Shown here: piece after piece, positions 1-8,223 of the stretch
Position numbering within the stretch: position 1 is the stretch's first letter
Layout: every line of letters starts with the position of its first letter
Source: Massilia sp. Se16.2.3
GTDB lineage: Bacteria; Pseudomonadota; Gammaproteobacteria; Burkholderiales; Burkholderiaceae_D
DNA length: 64,000 nt
Assembly (NCBI RefSeq): GCF_014171595.1
Contig: NZ_CP050451.1
Span: forward strand, 5,270,001 to 5,334,000
Reading direction: 5' to 3'
The notes under the pieces: model-generated
The model's database searches: none
What the model saw: only the letters and a program-made list of their open reading frames with translations
What the model was told of the DNA's origin: nothing
Program-made: the position numbers and the translations under genes

Positions 1-573
1 ACGAAGGCACTCGCTGCCTCGGTGCGGGACAAGGTCAAGGAAGCAGGCGGCAACGTGATCGGCCTGGAAGGCGAAGACACCGGCGAATGGGTGCTGGTCG
101 ACCTGGGCGACATGATCGTGCACATCATGCAGCCGGCCATCCGCCAGTACTACCGCCTGGAAGAAATCTGGGGCGAAAAGCCGGTCAAGCTGGGCGCGGC
201 CAAGCGCAAGTCCACCGCGGAAGCCGTGGACGCCGAGCCGAAGACGAAGTCGAAGCACCTCGCTGCGAACCAGGACCAGCCGGAAGCCAAGCCGGTCAAC
301 GAGCGCAAGCCGGCGGCTAAGCGGGCTTCGACAGTGTCGAAGACAAGCGCAGCGAAAACGACCGCTACCAAGACCGCCGCCGCGAAGAAGCCGGCAGCGA
401 AGAAGGCACCAGTCGGCAAGACCGTGAAAGTCGCGCCAAGCAAGAGCGAGATCGCCGCCGTTGAGGCAACCAAGGCCAAGCCGCCGAAGCGCGTCACCAA
501 GGCAGCCGCGCCGGCCGATGCCGAGCCGGTCAAGAAGGTCATCAAGCGCGTCGCCAGGAAGGCTGCCGAGTAA
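1..573 (+). CDS. rsfS: Ribosome silencing factor RsfS (5' end outside window)
   Basis: RsfS (YbeB/iojap family) binds ribosomal protein L14 and blocks joining of the 30S and 50S subunits during starvation or 50S maturation. The frame is open from base 1, so the start lies upstream. The first ~65 visible residues carry the C-terminal half of the family domain, including GEDTGEWVLVDLGD, VHIMQPAIR and a tyrosine-rich YYRLEEIWGE end. About 120 residues of Lys/Ala/Pro-rich, low-complexity sequence follow, resembling histone H1-like tails; the ordinary protein ends soon after the WGE motif. The neighbour is rlmH, the usual partner in betaproteobacteria. The tail is real in this frame (no break seen), but its function is unknown. 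Confidence 0.93.
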   Translation, partial: TKALAASVRDKVKEAGGNVIGLEGEDTGEWVLVDLGDMIVHIMQPAIRQYYRLEEIWGEKPVKLGAAKRKSTAEAVDAEPKTKSKHLAANQDQPEAKPVNERKPAAKRASTVSKTSAAKTTATKTAAAKKPAAKKAPVGKTVKVAPSKSEIAAVEATKAKPPKRVTKAAAPADAEPVKKVIKRVARKAAE

Positions 574-698
574 GCACGGGCAGCCGCGCCGGCAACTGGA
601 CAGGCAAGCGGGCACGCAACTGTGCCCTGCCCGCCTGGCAGCGGGTCCAGTACCCGTTTGCCGCTGCGGGGCGCCTGCGATCTGGCAGATAGGTTTTA

Positions 699-1169
699 AT
701 GCAACTGATTATCGCTGCGGTCGGCCACAAGATGCCGGCCTGGATCGAAACCGGCTTTGCCGAGTACGCGAAACGCATGCCACCCGAGCTGCGCATCGTG
801 CTCAAGGAAATCAAGCCGGTCGAGCGCTCCGGCAGCAAGACGGCCGCCACCGCGATGGCGCTCGAACGCGAGCGTATCGAGGCCGCCTTGCCGAAGAGCG
901 TACGCATCATCGCGCTCGACGAGCGTGGCCGTGACCTGACAAGTGTTGGATTGTCTCAACAATTGATGAATTGGCAACAGGACGGGCGCGATACCGCTTT
1001 CCTGATCGGCGGTGCCGATGGCCTCGATCCGGAGCTGAAGGCGCGTGCCGAAGGCTTGATCCGTATTTCCAGCATGACGCTGCCGCACGGTATGGTGCGG
1101 GTGATGCTGGCGGAACAGCTCTACCGTGCCTGGTCCATCACCCAGAACCATCCATACCACCGCGTCTGA
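699..1169 (+). CDS. rlmH: 23S rRNA (pseudouridine1915-N3)-methyltransferase RlmH
   Basis: A SPOUT-class methyltransferase that methylates N3 of pseudouridine 1915 in helix 69 of 23S rRNA, acting on the assembled 70S ribosome. The 156-residue product has the normal family length. It starts [13 protein letters not shown], contains the SAM-knot segment [13 protein letters not shown] and ends with the conserved [20 protein letters not shown]...HPYHR signature whose terminal His and Arg residues bind RNA. It sits between rsfS and maf in the conserved Burkholderiales order. The start ATG at 699 is the only one preceding the conserved N-terminus. Confidence 0.97.
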   Translation: MQLIIAAVGHKMPAWIETGFAEYAKRMPPELRIVLKEIKPVERSGSKTAATAMALERERIEAALPKSVRIIALDERGRDLTSVGLSQQLMNWQQDGRDTAFLIGGADGLDPELKARAEGLIRISSMTLPHGMVRVMLAEQLYRAWSITQNHPYHRV

Positions 1170-1176
1170 CTCCGCC

Positions 1177-1794
1177 ATGAAAGTACTGGACAAGAAAATC
1201 TACCTCGCCTCGAAGAGCCCGCGGCGTCGTGAATTGCTGCGCCAGGTAGGCGTCGACTTCGAGTTGCTGATGCTGCGCAGCGACCCGGCCAGAGGCGCCG
1301 ACGTCACCGAGGAAGTGCATCCGGGCGAGCCGGCGCATGAGTATGTGGTACGGGTGGCGCTCGAGAAAGGCGCGTTTGCCTGGAAGATGCTGCAGCAGCG
1401 GCGCCAGCCGCCGCGTCCGGTGCTGACGGCCGATACCACCGTGACCGTCGACGACGAGATCCTCGGCAAACCCGCCGATGCGCGCGAAGCGGTCGCCATG
1501 CTCGAGCGGCTGTCGGGCCGCACCCACCAGGTGCTGACGACGGTCGCGGTGCATTATGTCGACATGGCCGAGCACGTCACCCAGGTGTCGAACGTGCGCT
1601 TCGCCAAACTCACGCCGCAGGCGATCCGCGCCTATTGCGCCACGTCCGAACCCTACGACAAGGCCGGCGGCTACGGCATCCAGGGCCTGGCGGCACTCTT
1701 CGTGGAGCATATCGAAGGCAGCCACTCGGGCATCATGGGCCTGCCGCTGTTCGAGACGGCCGCGCTACTGCGCCGGGCCGGCGTACTGATCTAG
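1177..1794 (+). CDS. maf: Maf-type nucleoside triphosphate pyrophosphatase
   Basis: Maf proteins hydrolyse non-canonical or housekeeping nucleoside triphosphates to monophosphates (dTTP/UTP for YhdE-type members). The product of 205 residues shows the N-terminal phosphate-binding signature LASKSPRRRELL, the ADTTV metal/catalytic segment with the following acidic VDDEILGKP, and the C-terminal DKAGGYGIQG motif followed by a GSHSGIMGLP substrate loop. The ATG at 1177 directly precedes the conserved N-terminus; the frame is open further upstream but overlaps rlmH. By its YVVRVALEKA-like helix it is closer to YhdE than to YceF, so dTTP/UTP is the probable substrate (inference). Confidence 0.95.
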   Translation: MKVLDKKIYLASKSPRRRELLRQVGVDFELLMLRSDPARGADVTEEVHPGEPAHEYVVRVALEKGAFAWKMLQQRRQPPRPVLTADTTVTVDDEILGKPADAREAVAMLERLSGRTHQVLTTVAVHYVDMAEHVTQVSNVRFAKLTPQAIRAYCATSEPYDKAGGYGIQGLAALFVEHIEGSHSGIMGLPLFETAALLRRAGVLI

Positions 1795-1844
1795 CGGCGC
1801 TACCGGCGTCGGGCAAGGCCCGTCCGCGTTCGTGGCCGCCTTCT

Positions 1845-2372
1845 TCAGGCGGCTTTCTTCTTCAAGCGGAACAGCTTCGGTGTCAGCAGGTGATCGCCGC
1901 TTGCCATCACGCGTTGCGTCATCTGCTGCAGCCTGTCGATTCCTTCCTTCGAGTCCATGTCGCAAAACGCCAGCACGTCGCGCGCCGGCATGGCAACCGC
2001 ATAGCCTCTGTTGACCAGGGGTAGCGCTTCGTATTGCCAGAAGCGCTCGCGCAGGAACACGCTGGCCTCGAACACCCCGTTCAGGAAAACGCCGAAGATC
2101 GGGCCATGCTTTTCCACGTTCAGCTGGGTGTCGCATAGCTGGTCGAGGTTGGCCATCGCTTGCCGGTGCAATTGTTCCGTCGAGATGCCGGCTTCGCGCA
2201 GGTGGCGCTTCTGAACGAAGACGAGACCCTGCGGCTCGTCGACAACATAGGCGATGGCGACGTCATCGGTCAGGCGCGTCAGCACGGGACTGTCGTCGTC
2301 GGGTACGCTGGCGGATGCGCCGGACTCGACCGCCTTCATGTAGGTGACTGCGCGGGAAAGGAACTCGTTCAT
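1845..2372 (-). CDS. DUF1444-like protein of unknown function
   Basis: A 175-residue soluble protein with no signal peptide or membrane segment. The part from about residue 45 (AIAYVVDEPQGLVFVQ, then a helix ISTEQLHRQAMANLDQL) resembles the DUF1444/YtpQ family, in which a beta-strand with VLDEP is followed by a LSEEELHELAL-type helix. The function of that family is not known. The start at 2372 (MNEFLSRAVTYM) is preferred over an upstream in-frame extension to 2567 because the extension is not protein-like. It is convergent with maf and divergent from rng. A basic C-terminal tail (RLKKKAA) closes the protein. Confidence 0.7.
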   Translation of the reverse strand: MNEFLSRAVTYMKAVESGASASVPDDDSPVLTRLTDDVAIAYVVDEPQGLVFVQKRHLREAGISTEQLHRQAMANLDQLCDTQLNVEKHGPIFGVFLNGVFEASVFLRERFWQYEALPLVNRGYAVAMPARDVLAFCDMDSKEGIDRLQQMTQRVMASGDHLLTPKLFRLKKKAA

Positions 2373-2558
2373 GGTGGGGGCGGAAGAAGGGCAACCTCGC
2401 TGCTGCTCGGCGCAAAAAACAGTTTCGCAATATTTCTTAACATCAAGATAGCGGATTGTTGGTGCTTGCGCAACGTTTTGCCTTTCGTCCTGTTGTATTA
2501 ACCGGCGCTTAAGCGGCCGCTGGCCGTGGCCGCCCTGTCCACGCTCCGTCATCCCAGC

Positions 2559-2572
2559 GTGTATCATTACAC
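2559..2572. promoter_or_regulatory. Short inverted repeat in the rng promoter region
   Basis: The 14 bases read GTGTA-TCAT-TACAC, a perfect 5-bp inverted repeat 28 bases before the rng start. The 227-bp divergent space (2373-2599) is also locally AT-rich around 2410-2500, consistent with promoters for both flanking genes. An operator role is only a guess. Confidence 0.25.
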
Positions 2573-2599
2573 TCTGAACAATATCCTGTGCAGCGGTCC

Positions 2600-4063
2600 A
2601 TGAACGAAGACATCCTCATCAATATCACCCCGCAGGAAACGCGCGTGGCGCTGGTTCTGCAGGGCGCGGTGCAGGAGTTGCACATCGAGCGCACCCTGAC
2701 GCGTGGCCTGGCCGGCAACGTCTATTCGGGCAAGGTCGTGCGCGTGTTGCCGGGCATGCAGTCGGCCTTCATCGATATCGGCCTGGAGCGCGCAGCCTTC
2801 CTGCACGTGGCCGACATCTGGGAAGCGCGCCCGCACGACAATTCGAACGTGCCGCAGACCCCGATCGAAAAGCTGCTCTACGACGGCCAGGTACTGACCG
2901 TGCAGGTCATCAAGGACCCGATCGGCACCAAGGGCGCGCGCCTGTCGACGCAGATCTCGATCGCCGGGCGCATGCTGGTCTACCTGCCCCAGGATAACCA
3001 CATCGGCATCTCGCAGAAAATCGAGAAGGAAGCCGACCGCGAACTGCTGCGCACGCGCATGGCAGGCTTGCTGCCGGCCGAGGAAAAAGGCGGCTACATC
3101 GTGCGCACGCAAGCCGAGGAAGCGTCCGACGCCGACCTGGCCGCCGACATCGATTACCTGCGCAAAACCTGGGCCGCGATCCAGAACGGCGCCCGCACCC
3201 GCCCGGCCACGAGCCTCCTCTACCAGGACCTGAACCTGGCCCAGCGCGTGCTGCGCGACTTCGTGCACGACGAAACGGCCACGATCCAGGTCGACTCGCG
3301 CGAGAACTACGTGAAGCTGGTCGAGTTCGCCCAGATGTACACGCCGAGCGTGCTGGCGAGATTACAGCACTATACCGGCGAGCGGCCGCTGTTCGACCTG
3401 TATGGCGTCGAGGAAGAAATCCTGCGTGCGCTGGGCCGGCGCGTGGATTTGAAATCCGGCGGCTACCTGATCGTCGACCAGACCGAGGCGATGACGACGA
3501 TCGACGTGAATACCGGCGGTTTTGTGGGCGGCCGCAATTTCGCCGACACCATTTTCAAGACCAACCTGGAAGCGGCACATGCGATCGCGCGCCAGCTGCG
3601 CCTGCGCAACCTGGGTGGCATCATCATCCTCGACTTCATCGACATGGAGAACAACGAGCACCGCAACCAGGTGCTCGCGGAGCTCAAGAAGACGCTGGCG
3701 CGCGACCGCACCAAGGTGTCGGTGAGCGGCTTCTCGGCGCTGGGCCTGGTCGAGATGACGAGGAAGCGCACGCGCGAGTCGCTGGCCCACATCCTGTGCG
3801 AGCCCTGCCCGGCCTGCGCCGGCAAGGGACAAGTCAAAACCTCGCGCACGATCTGCTACGAAATCCTGCGCGAACTGCTGCGCGAAGCCAAGCAGTTCAA
3901 CCCGCGCGAATTCCGCATCCTGGCCTCGCAGGAAGTGGTCGATTTGTTCCTGGAAGAAGAATCGCAGCACCTGGCGATGCTGGGCGACTTCATCGGCAAG
4001 AAGATCTCGCTGCAGGTGGAAAAGGGGTACCACCAGGAGCAGTACGACGTCATCCTGATGTAG
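2600..4063 (+). CDS. rng: Ribonuclease G
   Basis: An endoribonuclease of the RNase E/G family that processes the 5' end of 16S rRNA and degrades mRNA. The 487-residue protein lacks the RNase E C-terminal scaffold, which identifies RNase G. Visible elements are the S1 domain (NVYSGKVVRVLPGMQSAFIDIGLERAAFLH, ~residues 35-65), the DNase I-like core with the Mg-binding DVNTGGF and IIILDFIDM segments, and the zinc-link cysteines in CEPCPACAGKG. The ATG at 2600 (MNEDILINIT) matches the family N-terminus; a start 4 codons upstream is possible. A strong terminator follows. Confidence 0.97.
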   Translation: MNEDILINITPQETRVALVLQGAVQELHIERTLTRGLAGNVYSGKVVRVLPGMQSAFIDIGLERAAFLHVADIWEARPHDNSNVPQTPIEKLLYDGQVLTVQVIKDPIGTKGARLSTQISIAGRMLVYLPQDNHIGISQKIEKEADRELLRTRMAGLLPAEEKGGYIVRTQAEEASDADLAADIDYLRKTWAAIQNGARTRPATSLLYQDLNLAQRVLRDFVHDETATIQVDSRENYVKLVEFAQMYTPSVLARLQHYTGERPLFDLYGVEEEILRALGRRVDLKSGGYLIVDQTEAMTTIDVNTGGFVGGRNFADTIFKTNLEAAHAIARQLRLRNLGGIIILDFIDMENNEHRNQVLAELKKTLARDRTKVSVSGFSALGLVEMTRKRTRESLAHILCEPCPACAGKGQVKTSRTICYEILRELLREAKQFNPREFRILASQEVVDLFLEEESQHLAMLGDFIGKKISLQVEKGYHQEQYDVILM

Positions 4064-4071
4064 ACGGAAAA

Positions 4072-4093
4072 AAGGGGCGCCGCGGCGCCCCTT
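4072..4093. terminator. Bidirectional hairpin terminator between rng and the GYF gene
   Basis: An 8-bp all-GC stem GGGGCGCC/GGCGCCCC (4074-4081 and 4084-4091) is flanked by AA on one side and TT on the other, so it can act for both convergent genes. It begins 8 bases after the rng stop. Confidence 0.75.
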
Positions 4094-4117
4094 GCTTTCG
4101 CGAACGGCGCAGCAGGA

Positions 4118-4654
4118 TCAAGCGTCGGCGAACAGCGACAGCACGAACAGCACGATCCAGACGATGAAATAGCTGTTGTTCTGCTTGAGCACCTTGGCGC
4201 GCTTGAACAGGTACACCGGCACGATGAAGGCGGCGCCCATGCTGTCGGTGTCGTGGCCTGCCTGCTTGAGCTTTTTCTCGTCGGCAATCGACAGGGCGAT
4301 ATTGATTATTAGGGTGGTCCACCAGAAGCTGCTGATATCCTTGTCGGTCAGGCCGGACAGGAAGCCAGCCGCGAACACGCCCAGCAGCGGCCCGAACGCC
4401 AGCCACCAGACCAGGGCGTTGCTCACAGCCGCGCCGGTCAGCGGTGGCGGGGTCGCCGAAAACTGTCCGGCGAAGGACGTCGTCTCCAGGGTCATCCAGT
4501 CCGTCATGCCGCGGCTCCAGACATAGGAGCCGCGTCCCAGCCTGTTGGCGGCGATCAGGCCGAGGATGTCCGCTTCCCTGACCGGCCCCGTGCGCACGCC
4601 GTTGGACTCATAGTGCCATTCCACTTCCGGACTGACTGCTTCGGCATTTCCCAT
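4118..4654 (-). CDS. GYF-domain membrane protein
   Basis: A 178-residue protein with an N-terminal GYF_2-type module (WHYESNGVRTGPVREADILGLIAANRL...YVWSRGMTDW, ~residues 13-55), a fold associated with binding proline-rich peptides. Three or four hydrophobic segments follow (ALVWWLAFGPLLGVFAAGFL; FWWTTLIINIALSIA; SYFIVWIVLFVLSLFA), so it is an inner-membrane protein with the GYF module probably cytoplasmic. Bacterial GYF_2 membrane proteins are common but mostly uncharacterised. It is convergent with rng and divergent from the HD-like gene. Confidence 0.8.
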   Translation of the reverse strand: MGNAEAVSPEVEWHYESNGVRTGPVREADILGLIAANRLGRGSYVWSRGMTDWMTLETTSFAGQFSATPPPLTGAAVSNALVWWLAFGPLLGVFAAGFLSGLTDKDISSFWWTTLIINIALSIADEKKLKQAGHDTDSMGAAFIVPVYLFKRAKVLKQNNSYFIVWIVLFVLSLFADA

Positions 4655-4831
4655 TGTCTTTTCTTCCTGGTGTTGAGCTGCTCACCGGGCGGCGCAGCAT
4701 GCTATGTTGGCGACCATCGCCGGCAAGACGGTGCCCCTGCGGCACCGCTATGATTTTTGTAGCGATCGACTGTAAGCAGTCTAGCCAATAAATATGCCAG
4801 AAGCAACAATTTTTCCAGAAAGAAATACCTG

Positions 4832-5152
4832 ATGAGGCAAGGGTTCGCAATAGACTGGCAGGGCTTGTGGAACAGGCTCGGCAAACCGGCTCCTCCCGCC
4901 CTGCTCGCGGCGCTGCTGGCCGCCTACAGCGAACCGCAGCGCCACTATCACACCCTGCAGCACCTGGGGGAATGCCTGTCGCACTTCGACGCCGAATATG
5001 CGCATGTGCCCGCCGCGCTCTTCGCCAGCAAGCGGCGCGACGTGCTGCAGCGCTTCCTTGCGCGTTCCGCCATTTACCATACGGCACATTTCGCCGCGAC
5101 CCTCGAGGCGCGTGCCCGCGCCAACCTGGGGGCGGCACTCGCCCGCGGATAG
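4832..5152 (+). CDS. HD-superfamily hydrolase remnant with internal deletion
   Basis: The 106-residue product matches the two ends of a predicted metal-dependent HD phosphohydrolase family (COG4339-like, normally ~190-200 residues). Its start has the Trp-rich N-terminus and the RHYHTLQHLGECLSHFD helix. Its end has VPAALFASKRRDVLQRFLARSAIYHT...RARANLGAAL. Between them, directly after LSHFD, the central block with the LALWFHDAVYD-type metal-binding HD motif is absent. The reading frame is kept, so this looks like an in-frame deletion of ~90 codons rather than an indel artefact. Catalysis would be impossible without the HD residues. It is probably a decaying gene, with no partner in an operon. 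Confidence 0.65.
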   Translation: MRQGFAIDWQGLWNRLGKPAPPALLAALLAAYSEPQRHYHTLQHLGECLSHFDAEYAHVPAALFASKRRDVLQRFLARSAIYHTAHFAATLEARARANLGAALARG

Positions 5153-5399
5153 CGTGCCGGTACGCGCCGCTGCAGGGACGGATGTCCGGCGCCATACCAT
5201 GCCAGCAGGTATCCGCCTGTAGCAAGAATCAGACCTTTTCGCGGCATGCCGCTACGTGCGCACGCAGCACGATCGGCGCACCCCGCGCAGGCGGTTCCGA
5301 TGGCGTAGTATCGGGGCGATACAGCAGCGCGCTGCACAGCTTCGCGGCCCTTGGCCTTCAAGGTCGCGCCATCCGGGAACGCAGGTCCAGGGTGCCGCC

Positions 5400-6059
5400 A
5401 TGATCGACAGACGAGACATACTGCAGTTCATTTTTAACGCGCACCTGAGTTTGTTTAACACGCGGCGCGACCACGAGTGGCGGGTCATCATCAGCGCCAT
5501 GATTTTGATGGGTGCGGTCGACGCGACCGTGCTGACAGTGAAAATCTGCCTGTCGATTCGCCAGCAAGACCTGTGGACGGCAGCCCTGGCCGTGCTGTTC
5601 CTGTCGATTGCCTGGTACCAGTGGGGTGTTCAGGTGCGCAACAGGGTCGACCGCGTGGCCATGGACAAGGTACTCGATGCAATGTGCAACGAGATCCAGG
5701 AAGAACGCGATAGCCCCATGCGCGCCGGCATCGATCGCGAGGACGAACGCATGCCCGGCTCACGGGTCGACATCATTCTGCATTACACCTACCTGTGGGC
5801 ATTCATTCCCCAGATGCTGGTGCTGCTGATCGCGGTCCTGCTGTCGGCCTACGTGCCGCTGATGGTGTCGGGTTGCCCGCGTTCGACAATCCTGACCTGT
5901 CCGACGCCAGGCTCCGCCCTGCCAGCTGCTTCCCCGGGAACCGCTCCGGCGGCCGCTCCCACGGCTGTGACTCCGGCTGCGCCAGCCACGGGTGCGCCCG
6001 CCGCCACTCCCGTCAGCGCGTCGCCGTCGGGAAGAACAACTGCTGGCCCGCCGGCCTGA
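5400..6059 (+). CDS. Predicted membrane protein with Ala/Pro-rich tail
   Basis: A 219-residue protein I do not recognise. Three hydrophobic stretches are visible: VIISAMILMGAVDATVLTVKI (~30-50), LWTAALAVLFLSIAWYQWGV (~59-78) and AFIPQMLVLLIAVLLSAYV (~138-156). An acidic, charged cytoplasmic loop with a possible short coiled coil (AMDKVLDAMCNEIQEERDS) lies between the second and third. The last ~55 residues are a low-complexity Ala/Pro/Thr tail. The ATG at 5400 was chosen because the upstream in-frame extension is Arg-rich and not protein-like. Its 3' end overlaps the convergent tupA by 47 bp, so the tail may be less constrained. Confidence 0.6.
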   Translation: MIDRRDILQFIFNAHLSLFNTRRDHEWRVIISAMILMGAVDATVLTVKICLSIRQQDLWTAALAVLFLSIAWYQWGVQVRNRVDRVAMDKVLDAMCNEIQEERDSPMRAGIDREDERMPGSRVDIILHYTYLWAFIPQMLVLLIAVLLSAYVPLMVSGCPRSTILTCPTPGSALPAASPGTAPAAAPTAVTPAAPATGAPAATPVSASPSGRTTAGPPA

Positions 6060-6834
6060 AGGCGGCAATGCGGGCCTGTCCCTCGTTCGAGGTGATCCAC
6101 TCGATCAGCTGCTTGGCGCCGCCATAGTTCACACCCGGGTGCCTGGCCGGATTGACGGCGATGATGCCGTAGGGGTTGAACATGCGCTTGTCGCCCTCGA
6201 CCAGCACCGCCAGGCCCGTCTTGGCCTTGTAGGCGCCGTAGGTGGCGCGGTCGGTCAACGTGTAGGCACGCAGTTCGGCCGCCATGTTCAATACTTCGCC
6301 CATGCCCAGGCCCGCCGACACATAGGCAGCGCCGGCGGGTTTGGTGCCCGCCTGCTGCCAGTAGCCCTTCTCCATCACGTCGGTGCCGGAGTTGTCGCCG
6401 CGCGAGATGAATTTCGCGCCGCTGGCGGCGATCTTGCCGAAGGCGGCAATCACGTCCTTTCCACCCTTGACCCTGGCGGGATCTGCTTGCGGGCCGACGA
6501 CAATAAAATCGTTGTACATCACGTCGCGCCGGTCGACGCCCCAGCCTTCGCCGACGAACCGGTCCTCGAGCTGGCGCGCATGCACCAGGGTGACATCGAC
6601 GTCGCCATTCTTGCCCAGTTCCAGGGCCTTGCCGGTGCCAACCGAGATTACCTTCACCTTGATGCCGGTCTTCGCCTCGAAAGGCGGCAGCAGCCAGGCC
6701 AGCAGGCCCGAATTTTCCGTGCTGGTCGTGGTCGACAGGCGCAGGGCTTTCGGTGCGTCCGCTTCTTGCGCCAGGACGGAAGGTGCGGCGAAAGAGGCGC
6801 AGAGCAGGACGGCCAGCAGACTACGGCGTTTCAT
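6013..6834 (-). CDS. tupA: Tungstate/molybdate ABC transporter, periplasmic binding protein
   Basis: The solute-binding protein of a Tup-type oxyanion importer. It has a signal peptide (MKRRSLLAVLLCASFAAPSVLA, cleavage before QEADAP), followed by the TupA-family anion-binding segment STTTSTENSGLLAWLLPPFE and downstream features VGTGKALELGKNGDVDVTLVHA, MYNDFIVVGP and SRGDNSGTD. 273 residues is normal for TupA. Its closest relatives are specific for tungstate over molybdate, but the anion cannot be proved from sequence. It is the last gene of the fds-fdhD-tup operon and its start overlaps the tupC end by 14 bp, which implies translational coupling. Confidence 0.9.
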   Translation of the reverse strand: MKRRSLLAVLLCASFAAPSVLAQEADAPKALRLSTTTSTENSGLLAWLLPPFEAKTGIKVKVISVGTGKALELGKNGDVDVTLVHARQLEDRFVGEGWGVDRRDVMYNDFIVVGPQADPARVKGGKDVIAAFGKIAASGAKFISRGDNSGTDVMEKGYWQQAGTKPAGAAYVSAGLGMGEVLNMAAELRAYTLTDRATYGAYKAKTGLAVLVEGDKRMFNPYGIIAVNPARHPGVNYGGAKQLIEWITSNEGQARIAAFRPAGQQLFFPTATR

Positions 6835-7519
6835 CGGGTTCTCCCTTGTGGAATGGTCGGTATTCGAGACGCCCGTCGCGCAGCTTCAGGCGACGCACGC
6901 CGGGTAGTCCAATCAGGTCGCGGTCATGGCAGGCCATGACGACGGTACTGCCCTTTTGCAGCAGGGTCGGGATCAGGGCGATCACCTGTTCGCGCGCCGG
7001 TCCGTCCAGGTTCGCGGTGGGTTCGTCCAGCAGCAGCAGGCGCGGCTCCAGCACGCTGGCCCGTGCCAGCGCCACGCGCTGCTTTTCGCCGCCCGACAGG
7101 CGCGCCGGATCGGTCGCGCGCAGGTGCGCGACTCCCGCCCAGGCCATCGCCTCCTCCACCGCCTGTGCCACCCGCGCCTTGCTCTCGCCGCGCGCCAGCA
7201 GGCCGTAGGCGATGTTGTGGGCGACACTGGTGGAAAACATGATCGGATGCTGGTGCACGTAGACGATGGCGCGGCGCAGTGCGCCTGGATACGGCTGCAG
7301 CGTGACCGCGGCCCCATCGAAGGCCACGCTGTCGACCTGCGCGCTTTCCAGTCCGGCCAGCACGCGCAGCAGCGTGCTCTTGCCAACACCGTTGGCGCCG
7401 GTCAGCACATAGGCGCTGGCCGCGTCCAGCCGCAATGCATCGATATCGAACAGGATGCGCGCGCCGTGGCGCTTGCGCAGTCCGCGCAAGTCCAGCAGGG
7501 GCGCGCCGTGCAAACTCAT
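6821..7519 (-). CDS. tupC: Tungstate ABC transporter, ATP-binding protein
   Basis: The 232-residue ATPase of the importer. Visible motifs are Walker A TGANGVGKST, the Q-loop region around YVHQHPIMF, the ABC signature LSGGEKQRVALARA, Walker B LLLLDEPTANLD and the switch histidine in VVMACHDRDLI. It has no C-terminal molybdate-regulatory (TOBE) domain such as ModC carries, which fits TupC. It overlaps tupB by 4 bp and tupA by 14 bp. Confidence 0.9.
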   Translation of the reverse strand: MSLHGAPLLDLRGLRKRHGARILFDIDALRLDAASAYVLTGANGVGKSTLLRVLAGLESAQVDSVAFDGAAVTLQPYPGALRRAIVYVHQHPIMFSTSVAHNIAYGLLARGESKARVAQAVEEAMAWAGVAHLRATDPARLSGGEKQRVALARASVLEPRLLLLDEPTANLDGPAREQVIALIPTLLQKGSTVVMACHDRDLIGLPGVRRLKLRDGRLEYRPFHKGEPDETP

Positions 7520-8223
7520 GCGCGTCCCCCGGCCGTATGCGCCTCGCCCTGCAGCAGCATCAGCGCGCCATTCATCAGGAGCGCCAGGGCGACGAGCACG
7601 ATGCCCAGCGCAATGCCCTGCGCGAACTCGCCCTTGCTCGTCTCCAGCGCGATGGCCGTCGTGATGGTGCGGGTTTCGCCTTCGATGTTCCCGCCCACCA
7701 TCAGCGCGCAGCCCACTTCCGAGATCACACGGCCGAAGCCGCTGATGACGGCCGCCATCACGCCATAGCGCGCCTCAAACAGGACGGTGGCCATGACCCG
7801 CCAGCGCGAGGCGCCCAGCGCCCGTGCGGTCTCGGCGTAGCGCGGGTCGAGTGCCTGCACCGCCGCCAGCGTAAAGGCGAGCAGCACCGGCAGTCCCACC
7901 ACGCACTGGCCGAGGATGATGCCCTGCTGCGAGAACAGCCACTCGAGCGCCCCGAGCGGCCCGCGCCGCGACAGCAGCAGGTACAGCAGCAATCCGATCA
8001 GGACGGTGGGCAGCGACAGCGCGCATTGCGCCAGCCAGACGGCGATACGGCGGCCCGGGAAGCGGTGCATGGCGATCGCGTAGCCGAGCAGGATGGCGGG
8101 CGGCGCGGCCAGCAGCAGGCCGATGACGCTGGTCTTGACCGATACCCAGATGATGCGCCACAGGGCAGCGTCGCCGGAAAACAGCAGGGTAAATGCGTGC
8201 GCCGTGGCGTCGAACAGGGACAT
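7516..8223 (-). CDS. tupB: Tungstate ABC transporter, permease
   Basis: A 235-residue inner-membrane permease of the ModB/TupB class. It has about five to six hydrophobic segments (e.g. VIGLLLAAPPAILLGYAIA, CALSLPTVLIGLLLYLLL, GIVLVALALLMNGALML) and the EAA-type cytoplasmic loop ARALGASRWRVMATVLFEARYGVMAAVISGF that docks on the ATPase. Near the end GGNIEGETRTITTAIAL is typical of TupB. Its ATG abuts the fdhD stop, and its 3' end overlaps tupC by 4 bp. Confidence 0.9.
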   Translation of the reverse strand: MSLFDATAHAFTLLFSGDAALWRIIWVSVKTSVIGLLLAAPPAILLGYAIAMHRFPGRRIAVWLAQCALSLPTVLIGLLLYLLLSRRGPLGALEWLFSQQGIILGQCVVGLPVLLAFTLAAVQALDPRYAETARALGASRWRVMATVLFEARYGVMAAVISGFGRVISEVGCALMVGGNIEGETRTITTAIALETSKGEFAQGIALGIVLVALALLMNGALMLLQGEAHTAGGRA

